Part shown: in pieces, positions 1 to 8,415 of the stretch
Layout of the letters: each line of letters opens with the position of its first letter
How positions within the stretch are numbered: the first letter of the stretch is position 1
From: an uncultured Monoglobus sp.
GTDB lineage: Bacteria > Bacillota > Clostridia > Monoglobales > Monoglobaceae
DNA length: 40,860 bases
Assembly: GCA_947630505.1 (NCBI GenBank)
Contig: CANRHV010000020.1
Span: forward strand, 1-40,860
Reading direction: 5' to 3'
Notes under the pieces: model-generated
The model's input: only the letters and a program-made list of their open reading frames with translations
What the model was told of the DNA's origin: nothing
The model's database searches: none
Translations under genes and position numbers: made by a program

Positions 1-1541
1 GCCCCAAGGGCAGAAACGTTGTGCTCGACAAAAAGTACGGCGCTCCCCTTATCACAAACGACGGCGTGACGATCGCCAAGGACATCGAGCTGGAGGACGC
101 GTTTGAGAACATGGGCGCGCAGCTCGTGAAGGAAGTCGCGACAAAGACAAACGACGTCGCCGGAGACGGCACGACCACTGCCACTCTGCTGGCTCAGGCT
201 CTGGTAAGAGAGGGCCTTAAAAACGTTACGGCGGGCGCCAACCCGATGATCGTGAAGAAGGGTATCGCCAAGGCCGTTGACGCGGCGGTCGATAAGATCG
301 TGAAAAACAGCAAAGCGATAGACGGCAAAAACGACATAGCCCGCGTTGCCTCAATATCGGCGGCGGACGAGACCGTCGGCACGCTTATCGCCGAGGCGAT
401 GGAGAAGGTCACAAACAACGGCGTTATCACAGTTGAGGAATCAAAAACTGCCGAGACATATTCCGAGGTCGTTGAGGGTATGCAGTTCGACAGAGGCTAC
501 ATCACACCCTACATGGTGACCGACACCGACAAAATGGAAGCGATCATCGACGACGCTTATATTCTTATCACCGACAAAAAGATCTCGAACATTCAGGAGA
601 TCCTGCCCCTGCTCGAGCAGATCGTTCAGGCGGGCAAGAAGCTTATAATCATCGCCGAGGACGTTGAGGGCGAGGCGCTGTCCACCCTGATCGTCAACAA
701 GCTGCGCGGCACGTTCACCTGCGTCGCGGTAAAGGCTCCCGGCTTTGGCGACAGAAGAAAGGAAATGCTTCAGGATATCGCGATACTGACGGGCGGCCAG
801 GTTATATCCGAGGAACTGGGTCTTGACCTCAAAGAGACTCAGGTCGACCAGCTCGGTCAGGCGCGCCAGGTAAAGATAACAAAAGAGAACACGATAATCG
901 TCGACGGTTTGGGCGACAAGGCACAGATAGACGCCAGGATCCACCAGATCATGGCTCAGATAGAGGAGACCACTTCGGACTTCGACAAAGAAAAGCTCCA
1001 GGAGCGTCTCGCTAAGCTCTCGGGCGGCGTGGCCGTTATCAAAGTCGGCGCCGCTACGGAAGTAGAAATGAAGGAGAAGAAGCTCAGGATCGAGGACGCT
1101 CTCGCCGCGACGCGCGCGGCCGTTGAGGAAGGCATAGTCGCGGGCGGCGGCACGGCCTACATCAACGCTCTGCCCGCTATCGAGGCGGTAATGGAAGGCC
1201 TCGAGGGCGACGAAAAGACCGGAGCCCAAATCGTGCTGAACGCGCTCGAGGAGCCTGTGAGACAGATAGCCTACAACGCGGGCGTTGAGGGCAGCGTTAT
1301 AGTAAACAAGATCAAGGACAGCGAGGAAGGCGTGGGCTACAACGCGCTGACCGGCAAGTACGAGGATATGCTCAAAGAGGGTATCGTCGATCCCACAAAG
1401 GTTACAAGAAGCGCGCTGCAGAACGCGGCGAGCATAGCGGCAATGATCCTCACCACCGAGAGCGTGGTAGCCGACAAGCCCGATCCCGCGGCGGACGCGG
1501 CCGCGGCGGCGGCAATGGCCGGCGGCGGAGGGATGTACTAA
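1..1541 (+). CDS. groL: Chaperonin GroEL (60 kDa), 5' end outside the window
   Basis: ATP-dependent cytosolic folding chamber subunit that works with GroES. The open frame enters the window already in frame ([10 protein letters not shown] is read from the first bases), so by comparison with E. coli GroEL about 32 N-terminal residues are missing to the left. The ATP-site motif [10 protein letters not shown], the apical domain, and the late equatorial segment around [12 protein letters not shown] are all visible. The C terminus is an alanine-rich stretch followed by GGGGMY, the usual flexible tail. groES would normally lie just upstream, outside the window. The TAA stop overlaps the first bases of a repeat motif (AACGTAGGGACTAG), and the terminator that follows lies inside that repeat. 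The apparent GTG start at base 21 is only an internal valine codon. Confidence 0.98.
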   Translation, partial: PKGRNVVLDKKYGAPLITNDGVTIAKDIELEDAFENMGAQLVKEVATKTNDVAGDGTTTATLLAQALVREGLKNVTAGANPMIVKKGIAKAVDAAVDKIVKNSKAIDGKNDIARVASISAADETVGTLIAEAMEKVTNNGVITVEESKTAETYSEVVEGMQFDRGYITPYMVTDTDKMEAIIDDAYILITDKKISNIQEILPLLEQIVQAGKKLIIIAEDVEGEALSTLIVNKLRGTFTCVAVKAPGFGDRRKEMLQDIAILTGGQVISEELGLDLKETQVDQLGQARQVKITKENTIIVDGLGDKAQIDARIHQIMAQIEETTSDFDKEKLQERLAKLSGGVAVIKVGAATEVEMKEKKLRIEDALAATRAAVEEGIVAGGGTAYINALPAIEAVMEGLEGDEKTGAQIVLNALEEPVRQIAYNAGVEGSVIVNKIKDSEEGVGYNALTGKYEDMLKEGIVDPTKVTRSALQNAASIAAMILTTESVVADKPDPAADAAAAAAMAGGGGMY

Positions 1542-1641
1542 CGTAGGGACTAGTAATTAGAAAATAGGTACTACGCGGAGATAATCGGGCGAAAAATGCT
1601 CGGCTATCCCCGCGTTTTTTACTAATACTAAATCCTACGTT
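1540..1641. repeat. AACGTAG-bounded short element (A1)
   Basis: A 102-base segment that begins with AACGTAGGGACTAG at 1540 and ends with CCTACGTT at 1634-1641, so its ends are inverted copies of each other (8 bases perfect). It starts inside the groL stop codon and carries the groL terminator. The same terminal motif recurs about eleven times in the intergenic regions of this window. Confidence 0.75.
1574..1620 (+). terminator. Rho-independent terminator of groL
   Basis: A stem of about 17 positions pairs bases 1574-1590 with 1598-1614, with two G-U wobbles and two mismatches, and is followed by TTTTTT at 1615-1620. It lies 33 bases after the groL stop codon and inside the A1 repeat. Confidence 0.85.
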
Positions 1642-1643
1642 GA

Positions 1644-1747
1644 CACCTCATCAGTCACCTGCGGTGACAGCTTCCCCTCAAGGGGAAGCCTCTCCTGCCT
1701 TCCCCCCCTGAGGGGAAGGTGGGCGCCGAAGGCGCTCGGATGAGGTG
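1644..1747. repeat. Two-arm palindromic element, CACCTCATC family (A2)
   Basis: The outer blocks CACCTCATC and GATGAGGTG are perfect inverted repeats. The left arm has hinge AG, the hairpin TCACC-TGC-GGTGA and the linker CAGCT, then CTTCCCCTCAAGGGGAAG. The right arm, read on the other strand, has hinge CCGA, the hairpin GCGCC-TTC-GGCGC and the linker CACCT, then a similar C/G palindrome. It is noncoding; frames across it are low-complexity and differ between copies. Confidence 0.85.
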
Positions 1748-1780
1748 GGAACCTAGCGATTAGTAAATAATAAATAGAAA

Positions 1781-1854
1781 CGGGCGGCCGGGGGCGTCCG
1801 CCCCTACGTGTTTTGCACACCAATTTCGTAGGGGACGGCGCCCTCGACGTCCCG
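1781..1854. repeat. Inverted pair of CGTAGGGG...CGCCCG repeats (A3)
   Basis: Bases 1781-1808, read on the minus strand, begin CGTAGGGGCGGACGCC. Bases 1827-1854 on the plus strand begin CGTAGGGGACGGCGCC. The two copies face outward from a short AT-containing spacer. A related single copy lies at 12385-12409. Confidence 0.65.
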
Positions 1855-1896
1855 TGGTATAAATATGATCTGGCGATTAAGAGCATAAACTCGCAA

Positions 1897-2013
1897 AATA
1901 AAAAACGCGGCACACGAAGTGCCGCGAAAAAATGCGGAACTTCGTTGTCGCCAAACAAACCCGAAATTATACTTTACTTATCAAAGACAGGTATAAAATA
2001 TTCCGCATTTTTT
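1897..2013. other. Intergenic hairpins: minus-oriented terminator-like stem and a 13-base inverted repeat
   Basis: CGCGGCAC (1906-1913) pairs with GTGCCGCG (1919-1926). Read on the minus strand it is followed by a run of T, like a terminator, but there is no minus-strand gene for it to serve. Next to it AAAAAATGCGGAA (1927-1939) is perfectly inverted at 2001-2013 around a 61-base spacer. No convincing coding frame exists between 1855 and 2228. Confidence 0.5.
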
Positions 2014-2162
2014 ACGAAATAAAACCTGTCAAATAAATAAAGCAAGGTTTCTATAATTATTCGGATTTGCTTGGCAAATTTATATTACCACAAACTCGGC
2101 TCTGTGTCAAGACAATATGTTTTTGACATTTAAATGGCCCCTCGCGAAAAGCTGAAAAAACC

Positions 2163-2191
2163 TTGCATTACGCCGCGTTGTATGATAATAT
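2163..2191 (+). promoter_or_regulatory. Probable sigma-A promoter of the LRR protein gene
   Basis: TTGCAT (2163-2168), 17 bases, then TAATAT (2186-2191), 37 bases before the start codon at 2229. A 6-base palindrome, ATTTGC-TTG-GCAAAT (2065-2079), lies about 85 bases upstream and could be an operator. Confidence 0.5.
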
Positions 2192-2228
2192 ATAACAAAA
2201 GGTTATAAAAATAAACGGAGGAGCAGTT

Positions 2229-5200
2229 ATGAGCAAAAAAGTAAAAAAATTTACAGCCTTTATTACGGCATTGACGCTTATATTAACATTGGTTTTTCCC
2301 GCATTCGCCGAAAACGAGCCGAGCGGCTCTGTTTCCGTGCAGTCTCCGCTATTGTCGCAAATTTCATTGACAATAGCGCTCGGTGACTGTGGAGCAAACG
2401 GCGATAACGTCAAATGGACGCTCAGCGACACCGGCGAGTTGACGATAAGCGGCGATGGCGATATGGCCGACTATTCCGCCGCGTCGGATGTGCCGTGGGA
2501 CGGTTACAGGGACAGCATAAATAGTGTTGACATCGGTTATGGGGTAACAAGCGTTGCGCCGTGGGCATTTGCTGACTGCGCAAATTTAAATAATATATCT
2601 TTATCAAACACAATAACCGATATAGGCACCCATGCGTTTTTCTACTGCAAGGGTCTGCATGACATCAACATTCCCGACAGCGTGATGAAAATCGGTTATA
2701 TGGCGTTTACATACGCTCCTGTGGGGAATTGGATAGACGGATTGTGTTACATAGGTAATCATCTGATCGATGTGGATAACGAAAAAATCAGCGGCGTGTG
2801 CACCATAAGAAACGGAACAAAGTGCATAGCCGATAACGTGTTTTTGAACTGCAATCGTTTGGGGATCGTGAATATTCCGTACGGAGTGACCGCGATCGGA
2901 GTGGAGGCTTTCAAAGGCTGCGAATTGCTGCAAACAGTTACCATACCCGGCAGCGTTAAAGAAATCGGGCATTCGGCTTTTGAATATTGCGCAAGTTTGA
3001 CGAGTGCAAATATATCCGAGGGTGTTACGTATATTGGTCCCGGAATGTTTTCAGAATGTAAGGGGCTGAAAAAAATATATATACCGAGAACCGTGACAAG
3101 TATAGGCGACAGCGCGTTTTACCGGTGCGGTATCTTTGATGTTTATTACGGCGGAAGCAAAGAGGATTGGAAAAACATTGATTTTAATATTAACGAATAC
3201 AACGGCAATGATATATTGACGTATTGTGATGTGTATTATAACTATTCCGTGCTTGAGCCGTCAGCGGCGCCGGAGCCGACTCCCGATGCCTCGTCGTCGC
3301 CGTCAACCGCGCCCACCCTTGAGCCCGAGCAGAGTTTTGAACCGCTTGAGACGGGCGTGTTTGAGCTGCCATCTAAGATGTTCAGCGAATACAGCAAAGG
3401 CGAATGGCGTCAAATCGCGTCTCAGAGGCAAAACGGCATTTACTTTTTAAGCGGAAATATCCTTTATTTTTATTCGCTGTCGGACAAAAACGCCGAACCC
3501 GAGGCAGCGCATAAATTTGACGGCGCGATCGTCGACTCGTTTGTGAATAACGGCAAGCTTTATGTTTTGGCGTATACCTATGATTATTACGATGCTAAAG
3601 CTCAATATAATAATAAAGTATGCGTATATAACCTTGATGACAAGATATATGAGGGAGACGTCGCTCTTGAATTTACCGATTTGATAGACGGAGCGTTGGG
3701 CGTTGACAACGACGGAAAAATATACATTGCCTTTAATTATTTTAATTATGATTATTATTCCGAAAGTCTGCCCGTTATGCTTTTTTCCGAGAGCGGCGAA
3801 TTTTTGTCGCAAACCGACAGATATAACGATATACAAAGCTTTGTCGGATTTGACGGCGGCGCCGGCGACTTTTATTACAGCGCTTATAAAGAACGCGATG
3901 ATTTGCCGAGCCCGGGCAGGATGTTTTCTTTGTACCGCGGCAATCGTACGGATAATGATATAACCGTGGAAAACGACGCGTTTCAGGATATATATCACAA
4001 AGGCGTCGAATTATACAATGACTCTTCAGAAATAGTGGGCGGGAAGTATCTCTGCGTTGACACGATGCTGACAGGATGCGAAGGCAAATATACAAGCCCG
4101 TGGGAATCCGGCCTGATAGTTTATGATATAAGCGGGAGCGAAAGTTCGCAGCCAATCAATATTGACAGAACGTATCAGAATTACGGTATCGTCGGAAGCC
4201 GCACGGTGTATAACGAGAAAACAGGTTCTATTATAACGGTAAAGGGTGACGGCCAATGTCTTGCCGAGATAGAGCCTTCCACAGTCAAGGTGATTTATGA
4301 GACCGAGACGGCGTACCCGGTTTATTCGCTGGGAAAGCTCGGCGACTATGTATACGCGATAGAGCGCAAAGGCACGGGGTATTATGCCGGGTATTGTATT
4401 GAAGTGATCGCGTGGAGTATTCCGACAGATGTCAAAATAAACGGCGCTTCGGAAATAGCTGTTGGAGAAAGCATGGAACTGAGCGTCACCGATGACGGAA
4501 GTTTTAGTGATCACAGCTGGAACAGCTCAGACCCGTCGATCCTTTCCGTAAACGACAACGGAGAGGTTTTCGCTTGGAAAGAGGGAGAGGCGGTAATAAC
4601 GGTTACTGCGGCCGGCGGACTGACGGCGGATAAATTGATCAAGGTCAAGCCGAATCCGCAAATCGGAATCCCCGCCGAGGAGCCTGTTTTTCTAAGCGGC
4701 GAGGAGACAAGCAATATTTCAAAAAATGATTATACAACGCGGGCAGCGCCGATTAATTCGTATCTTGAAGAAAACGCGGACGGAACATATACCCGCGTGG
4801 AATACAAGCAGTACAGCGACTGTCTGACAATAGAGGATCTCAATAACAGCGGAGAGTTGCTCGACTCAAGATCAATAGCGCTTGAATTGCCGAAATTCGG
4901 CGGATATTATCGCGGCGGCGATTATAATTATCTGGTGTTCGGCAAAGACAATCCCGAAGAATCCGAAGACGCGGAAATTATGAGAGTGGTAAAATACACG
5001 AGCGATTGGAAACGCGCGGCGGAGGCCTCGGTATACAGCGCCAACACCGTTGAGCCGTTTAGGAGCGGTTCGGTGAGAATGACCGAAACAGACAATAAGC
5101 TCTATATCCACACTTGCCATCGTATGTTTATGGCCGATGATGGTTTAAATCATCAAGCCAATATGACTTATGTTATCGAAGAAAACGGTATGACGGTTGT

Positions 5201-6164
5201 TGATTCATATTTTAAAGTAATGAATATCAAGGTAGGCTATGTCAGCCATTCATTTAATCAATTTATTCAGACCGACGGCGAATATATCTATAGAGTTGAT
5301 CACGGAGACGCCTATCCGAGAGGGATATCACTGACGCGATGCCCGGTTGGAGGCGCGATAAGCGACGGCATTACATATTGTGTACCGTTTTTAATAGAAG
5401 GAGAGACAGGCGATAATTATACGGGAGCTTCCGTAGGCGGCTTTGAGCTCAGCTCGGATAAATGCATAACGGCGGGAAACTCAATCGCCGAAGGTGATTA
5501 CTATAAAGAGAACAATTATTATAACGAGCAAAGAAATATTTTCATCACCGTCACGGATAAAAACTTAAAATCAAGCGAGACAAAGTGGATCACGAGCTAC
5601 ACCGACGGAAATATTACGGTAAAAACACCGTATTTGATAAAACTCGGCGTCGATCAGTTTTTGCTGATGTGGGAAGAGCGCTCCAAGTCCGACGGCGGAA
5701 GCCTAACCAAGCTGCTTTGCCTCGACGGGCGCGGAAATCCTATCGGCGATATCGTGCAAACGACGTTTCCGCTCTCGGATTGCCGACCGATCGTCTGCAA
5801 AGACAAGCTGGTCAGATGGTATTGCGGCAATAACGGCGCGCCGATACTTTGCGAGCTCAATCCTTATGATCTCAATTCCGCCTACAGCGACGCGCCGTTT
5901 GTATCAACGGCTTATATGAGCGGGGATAAGTTAACTGTTAATACTTATCTTTTCAATAGGATAAACGAATGTCAATATATCATCGCGGCCTACAGCGGCG
6001 ACGAACTGATAAATATAAAGACCGATCTAATATACGGAACCGGGAATACTTTGACAAAAAACATAACATGCGTTAAAAAGCCCGACAAAGTAAAAATTAT
6101 GATGTGGGACAACATGGATAATATAGCGCCGATGTATGAGCCGCAGACTGTCGCAATAAATTAA
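2229..6164 (+). CDS. Secreted BspA-like leucine-rich repeat protein with Big_2 domain
   Basis: A 1311-residue exported surface or secreted protein. Residues 1-27 form a signal peptide (lysines, a hydrophobic core, then a cut near AFA-EN). About residues 50-330 are BspA-type (LRR_5) repeats with motifs such as ITDIGTHAFFYCKGL and VTAIGVEAFKGCELL, a fold used in other bacteria for adhesion. A proline/serine/threonine linker follows at about 335-375, then about 350 residues of beta-rich sequence. A group 2 bacterial Ig-like domain spans about 731-807 (VGESMELSV, then GEAVITVTA). The last 90 residues carry a beta-sandwich motif (KIMMWDNMDNIAPM) that resembles one in the protein at 36043. No LPXTG, SLH or C-terminal membrane anchor is seen. 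The gene is AT-richer than its neighbours. The ligand is unknown. The start is set by GGAGGAGC upstream of ATG. Confidence 0.85.
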   Translation: MSKKVKKFTAFITALTLILTLVFPAFAENEPSGSVSVQSPLLSQISLTIALGDCGANGDNVKWTLSDTGELTISGDGDMADYSAASDVPWDGYRDSINSVDIGYGVTSVAPWAFADCANLNNISLSNTITDIGTHAFFYCKGLHDINIPDSVMKIGYMAFTYAPVGNWIDGLCYIGNHLIDVDNEKISGVCTIRNGTKCIADNVFLNCNRLGIVNIPYGVTAIGVEAFKGCELLQTVTIPGSVKEIGHSAFEYCASLTSANISEGVTYIGPGMFSECKGLKKIYIPRTVTSIGDSAFYRCGIFDVYYGGSKEDWKNIDFNINEYNGNDILTYCDVYYNYSVLEPSAAPEPTPDASSSPSTAPTLEPEQSFEPLETGVFELPSKMFSEYSKGEWRQIASQRQNGIYFLSGNILYFYSLSDKNAEPEAAHKFDGAIVDSFVNNGKLYVLAYTYDYYDAKAQYNNKVCVYNLDDKIYEGDVALEFTDLIDGALGVDNDGKIYIAFNYFNYDYYSESLPVMLFSESGEFLSQTDRYNDIQSFVGFDGGAGDFYYSAYKERDDLPSPGRMFSLYRGNRTDNDITVENDAFQDIYHKGVELYNDSSEIVGGKYLCVDTMLTGCEGKYTSPWESGLIVYDISGSESSQPINIDRTYQNYGIVGSRTVYNEKTGSIITVKGDGQCLAEIEPSTVKVIYETETAYPVYSLGKLGDYVYAIERKGTGYYAGYCIEVIAWSIPTDVKINGASEIAVGESMELSVTDDGSFSDHSWNSSDPSILSVNDNGEVFAWKEGEAVITVTAAGGLTADKLIKVKPNPQIGIPAEEPVFLSGEETSNISKNDYTTRAAPINSYLEENADGTYTRVEYKQYSDCLTIEDLNNSGELLDSRSIALELPKFGGYYRGGDYNYLVFGKDNPEESEDAEIMRVVKYTSDWKRAAEASVYSANTVEPFRSGSVRMTETDNKLYIHTCHRMFMADDGLNHQANMTYVIEENGMTVVDSYFKVMNIKVGYVSHSFNQFIQTDGEYIYRVDHGDAYPRGISLTRCPVGGAISDGITYCVPFLIEGETGDNYTGASVGGFELSSDKCITAGNSIAEGDYYKENNYYNEQRNIFITVTDKNLKSSETKWITSYTDGNITVKTPYLIKLGVDQFLLMWEERSKSDGGSLTKLLCLDGRGNPIGDIVQTTFPLSDCRPIVCKDKLVRWYCGNNGAPILCELNPYDLNSAYSDAPFVSTAYMSGDKLTVNTYLFNRINECQYIIAAYSGDELINIKTDLIYGTGNTLTKNITCVKKPDKVKIMMWDNMDNIAPMYEPQTVAIN

Positions 6165-6188
6165 ATAACAAGCGAGGGTGATCTGAAT

Positions 6189-6455
6189 ATGTTAAGACAG
6201 AGCAATGTTGAATCGATACGCGAGGCGACCGACGTGATATTCAGGCTGAGCGACGAAAAAGACGTGAAGGACATGGCGGAGCGGCGCGAGGACGCGCTGA
6301 GAACGGAAAAGACGGCACTGAACACCGCCAGAAAAGAAGGCATAGACATAGGCATGAATCTGGGAATGGAAAAAGGCATGAAACTCATGATAGAAAATCT
6401 GCGCAAGGCGGGTGTCAGCGAGGAGATCATACAAAACGCCGCAAAACAAAATTAA
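6189..6455 (+). pseudogene. C-terminal remnant of an Rpn/PD-(D/E)XK nuclease-type transposase protein
   Basis: An 88-codon frame whose sequence matches only the tail of Rpn-family (TIGR01784-like) proteins: ALRTEKTALNTARKEGID, then glycine-spaced heptads (IGMNLGMEKGMK) and the closing helix MIENLRKAGVSEEIIQNAAK. Full-length members are about 270-300 residues and carry the PD-(D/E)XK nuclease core first; that core is absent here, because a stop codon lies 25 bases upstream in the same frame. It has its own ATG and a weak GAGGGTG site, so a small coiled protein could still be made. I infer a decayed mobile-element gene. It is followed directly by a terminator. Confidence 0.65.
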
Positions 6456-6470
6456 ATGCGGTTAAATTAT

Positions 6471-6495
6471 GCGGGACCTGAGGTCCTGCTTTTTT
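6471..6495 (+). terminator. Rho-independent terminator
   Basis: GCGGGACC-TGA-GGTCCTGC, an 8-base-pair stem with one G-U pair, followed by TTTTTT. It separates the LRR/remnant region from the gatCAB promoter. Confidence 0.9.
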
Positions 6496-6535
6496 AATTT
6501 TTTTATCCAAACCTCGGCTAATCTTTGAAAAAACA

Positions 6536-6564
6536 TTGACAAAAAAATCACGGTTTGCTATAAT
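6536..6564 (+). promoter_or_regulatory. Strong sigma-A promoter of gatCAB
   Basis: TTGACA (6536-6541), a 17-base spacer, then TATAAT (6559-6564), with a TG extension just before the -10. All twelve core bases match consensus. The gatC start lies 43 bases downstream. Confidence 0.93.
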
Positions 6565-6607
6565 TGACCTGATATGTTTAAATTTATTTAATAAAGAGAG
6601 TGATATT

Positions 6608-6895
6608 ATGGAAATTACGAAGGATATGGTTGCTTATGTGGCGGAGCTGTCGCGGCTCAAGCTGAGCGACGAGGAGGCCGAGACCGCCCGCAAGGGACTT
6701 GGCGAGATCATAGGCTACATGGATATTCTCAACAACATCGACACCGAGGGCGTTGAGCCGATGTCCCACGCGTTCGCCGTCAAGAACGTCATGCGCGACG
6801 ACGTTGTGCGCCCGAGCCACGATCGGGCCGAGCTGCTCAAAAACGCGCCCAAGGCCGACGACGAGGCTATCATAGTGCCCAGAACAGTCGAATAA
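6608..6895 (+). CDS. gatC: Asp-tRNA(Asn)/Glu-tRNA(Gln) amidotransferase subunit C
   Basis: A 95-residue subunit that clamps GatA to GatB in the enzyme that converts mischarged Glu-tRNA(Gln), and often Asp-tRNA(Asn), to the correct amidated form. The family signature is visible from the N terminus (VAYVAELSRLKLSDEEAE) through DILNNIDTEGVEPM to the end, and the length is normal. The ATG at 6608 follows AAAGAGAGTG; the frame stays open upstream to 6536, but that stretch holds the promoter and is not coding. It is first in the gatC-gatA-gatB operon and is separated from gatA by 25 bases. Confidence 0.95.
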   Translation: MEITKDMVAYVAELSRLKLSDEEAETARKGLGEIIGYMDILNNIDTEGVEPMSHAFAVKNVMRDDVVRPSHDRAELLKNAPKADDEAIIVPRTVE

Positions 6896-6920
6896 GCGGA
6901 AACCGGAAAGGAAGTATAAT

Positions 6921-8414
6921 ATGAACATTTGCGAAATGACCGCCCTTGAGCTGGGCGCGAAGATCAAGAGCGGCGAGATAAAGGCGCCCGACGCCGTCCG
7001 CGCCGTGCTTGACGAGATAAAAAAGAAGGACCCCTACTACAGCGGCGGCATAAACGCCTATCTGCTGACGATCGAGCAAGAGGCGCTGGAGCGCGCCGAG
7101 GACGTCCAGAAAAGGATTGAGGCCGGAGAGTTTGAGGATTCGCCTCTGGCGGGCGTACCGATCGCTATCAAAGACAACATCTGCACAAAGGGCGTAAAGA
7201 CCACCTGCGCCTCGAAAATATTGGGCGATTTCAAGCCGCCTTACGACGCCACGGTAATCGAAAAGCTGAACGCCGCCGGCGCGGTGATAATAGGCAAGCT
7301 CAACATGGACGAGTTCGCCATGGGCAGCACCGGAGAGACCTCGTTCTACGGCGAGACCAAAAATCCGTGGGATCACGGGCGCGTAACCGGAGGCTCGTCC
7401 AGCGGAGCGGCGGCGGCTGTCGCGGCCTGCGAGGCGCCCTGCGCGCTGGGCTCCGACACGGGCGGCAGCATAAGGCAGCCCGCCTCGTTCTGCGGAGTCA
7501 CGGGCATGAAGCCGACCTACGGCGCGGTGTCGCGCTACGGCCTTATAGCCTACGCCTCGTCTCTTGACCAGATAGGTCCGGTCGCCAAGGACGCTGCCGA
7601 CTGTGCGGCTATACTTGACATAATCTGCGGCAAGGACGAGATGGACGGCACGTCGCTTGACGTCGAGCACAAGAGCTATCTCGACGAGCTGAGCGGCGAC
7701 GTGTCGGGCCTTAAGATCGGCATACCCAAGCAGTGCTTCGGTGACGGCTTAAACGCCGATGTCAAGGCTGCGGTGCTGGGCGTCGCTGAGACGCTCAAGG
7801 CCAAGGGCGCCGAGATAGAGGAGTTCGACATGCCCCTTATAGACTACGCCGTTCCCACTTATTATATCATAGCGGCGGCCGAGGCCAGTTCCAACCTGTC
7901 AAGGTTCGACGGCGTGAAGTACGGCTACCGCGCCGAGGGCTTCGAGGACCTGACCGACCTTTACATGAAGACCCGCAGCGAGGGCTTCGGCGAGGAGGTC
8001 AAGCGCAGGATCATGCTGGGCACCTTCGCCCTGTCCACCGGATACTACGACGCGTACTACAAAAAGGCGCTGCAGGTCAAGGCGCTTATCAAAAAGGCGT
8101 TTGACGAGGCCTACGAGAAATACGACGTTATCTTGTTCCCCGCGGCTCCGACGACCGCCCCGAAAATGGGTGAGAGCCTGTCCGATCCGCTGAAGATGTA
8201 CCTGTCCGACATATACACCGTTTCGGTCAACCTGGCGGGACTGCCGGGAATATCGGTGCCCTGTGGCTTTGACAAGGACGGAATGCCGATCGGAGCGCAG
8301 CTTGTGGGCGCGCCTCTGGGGGACCATGTGATCCTGAACGCGGCGTACGCGTACCAGCAGCTGACCGATTATCACAAAAAAGCGGCCGAGAAATTCGGAA
8401 AGGAGGCGGAGTAA
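6921..8414 (+). CDS. gatA: Asp-tRNA(Asn)/Glu-tRNA(Gln) amidotransferase subunit A
   Basis: A 497-residue amidase-signature enzyme that hydrolyses glutamine and passes ammonia to GatB. The Ser-cisSer-Lys triad can be assigned by spacing from S. aureus GatA: K84 in PIAIKDN, S159 in GGSSSGAAAAV and S183 in GSDTGGSIRQP. The length and C-terminal region (GLPGISVPCG) are typical. The start is ATG after GGAAAGGAAG. The stop TAA is followed after one base by the gatB ATG, so the two subunits are probably translationally coupled. Presence of GatCAB implies that this organism makes at least one of Gln-tRNA or Asn-tRNA by the indirect route. Confidence 0.97.
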   Translation: MNICEMTALELGAKIKSGEIKAPDAVRAVLDEIKKKDPYYSGGINAYLLTIEQEALERAEDVQKRIEAGEFEDSPLAGVPIAIKDNICTKGVKTTCASKILGDFKPPYDATVIEKLNAAGAVIIGKLNMDEFAMGSTGETSFYGETKNPWDHGRVTGGSSSGAAAAVAACEAPCALGSDTGGSIRQPASFCGVTGMKPTYGAVSRYGLIAYASSLDQIGPVAKDAADCAAILDIICGKDEMDGTSLDVEHKSYLDELSGDVSGLKIGIPKQCFGDGLNADVKAAVLGVAETLKAKGAEIEEFDMPLIDYAVPTYYIIAAAEASSNLSRFDGVKYGYRAEGFEDLTDLYMKTRSEGFGEEVKRRIMLGTFALSTGYYDAYYKKALQVKALIKKAFDEAYEKYDVILFPAAPTTAPKMGESLSDPLKMYLSDIYTVSVNLAGLPGISVPCGFDKDGMPIGAQLVGAPLGDHVILNAAYAYQQLTDYHKKAAEKFGKEAE

Positions 8415-8415
8415 T

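Noticed and set aside
441-1229. Long minus-strand open frame antisense to groL
   Set aside because: Its protein is a shadow of GroEL codon use; groL is fully conserved on the plus strand and the antisense frame has no family match or start signal.
1813-2022. Short plus-strand frame after the repeats
   Set aside because: Starts inside a CGTAGGGG repeat, crosses two hairpins, and has no ribosome binding site.
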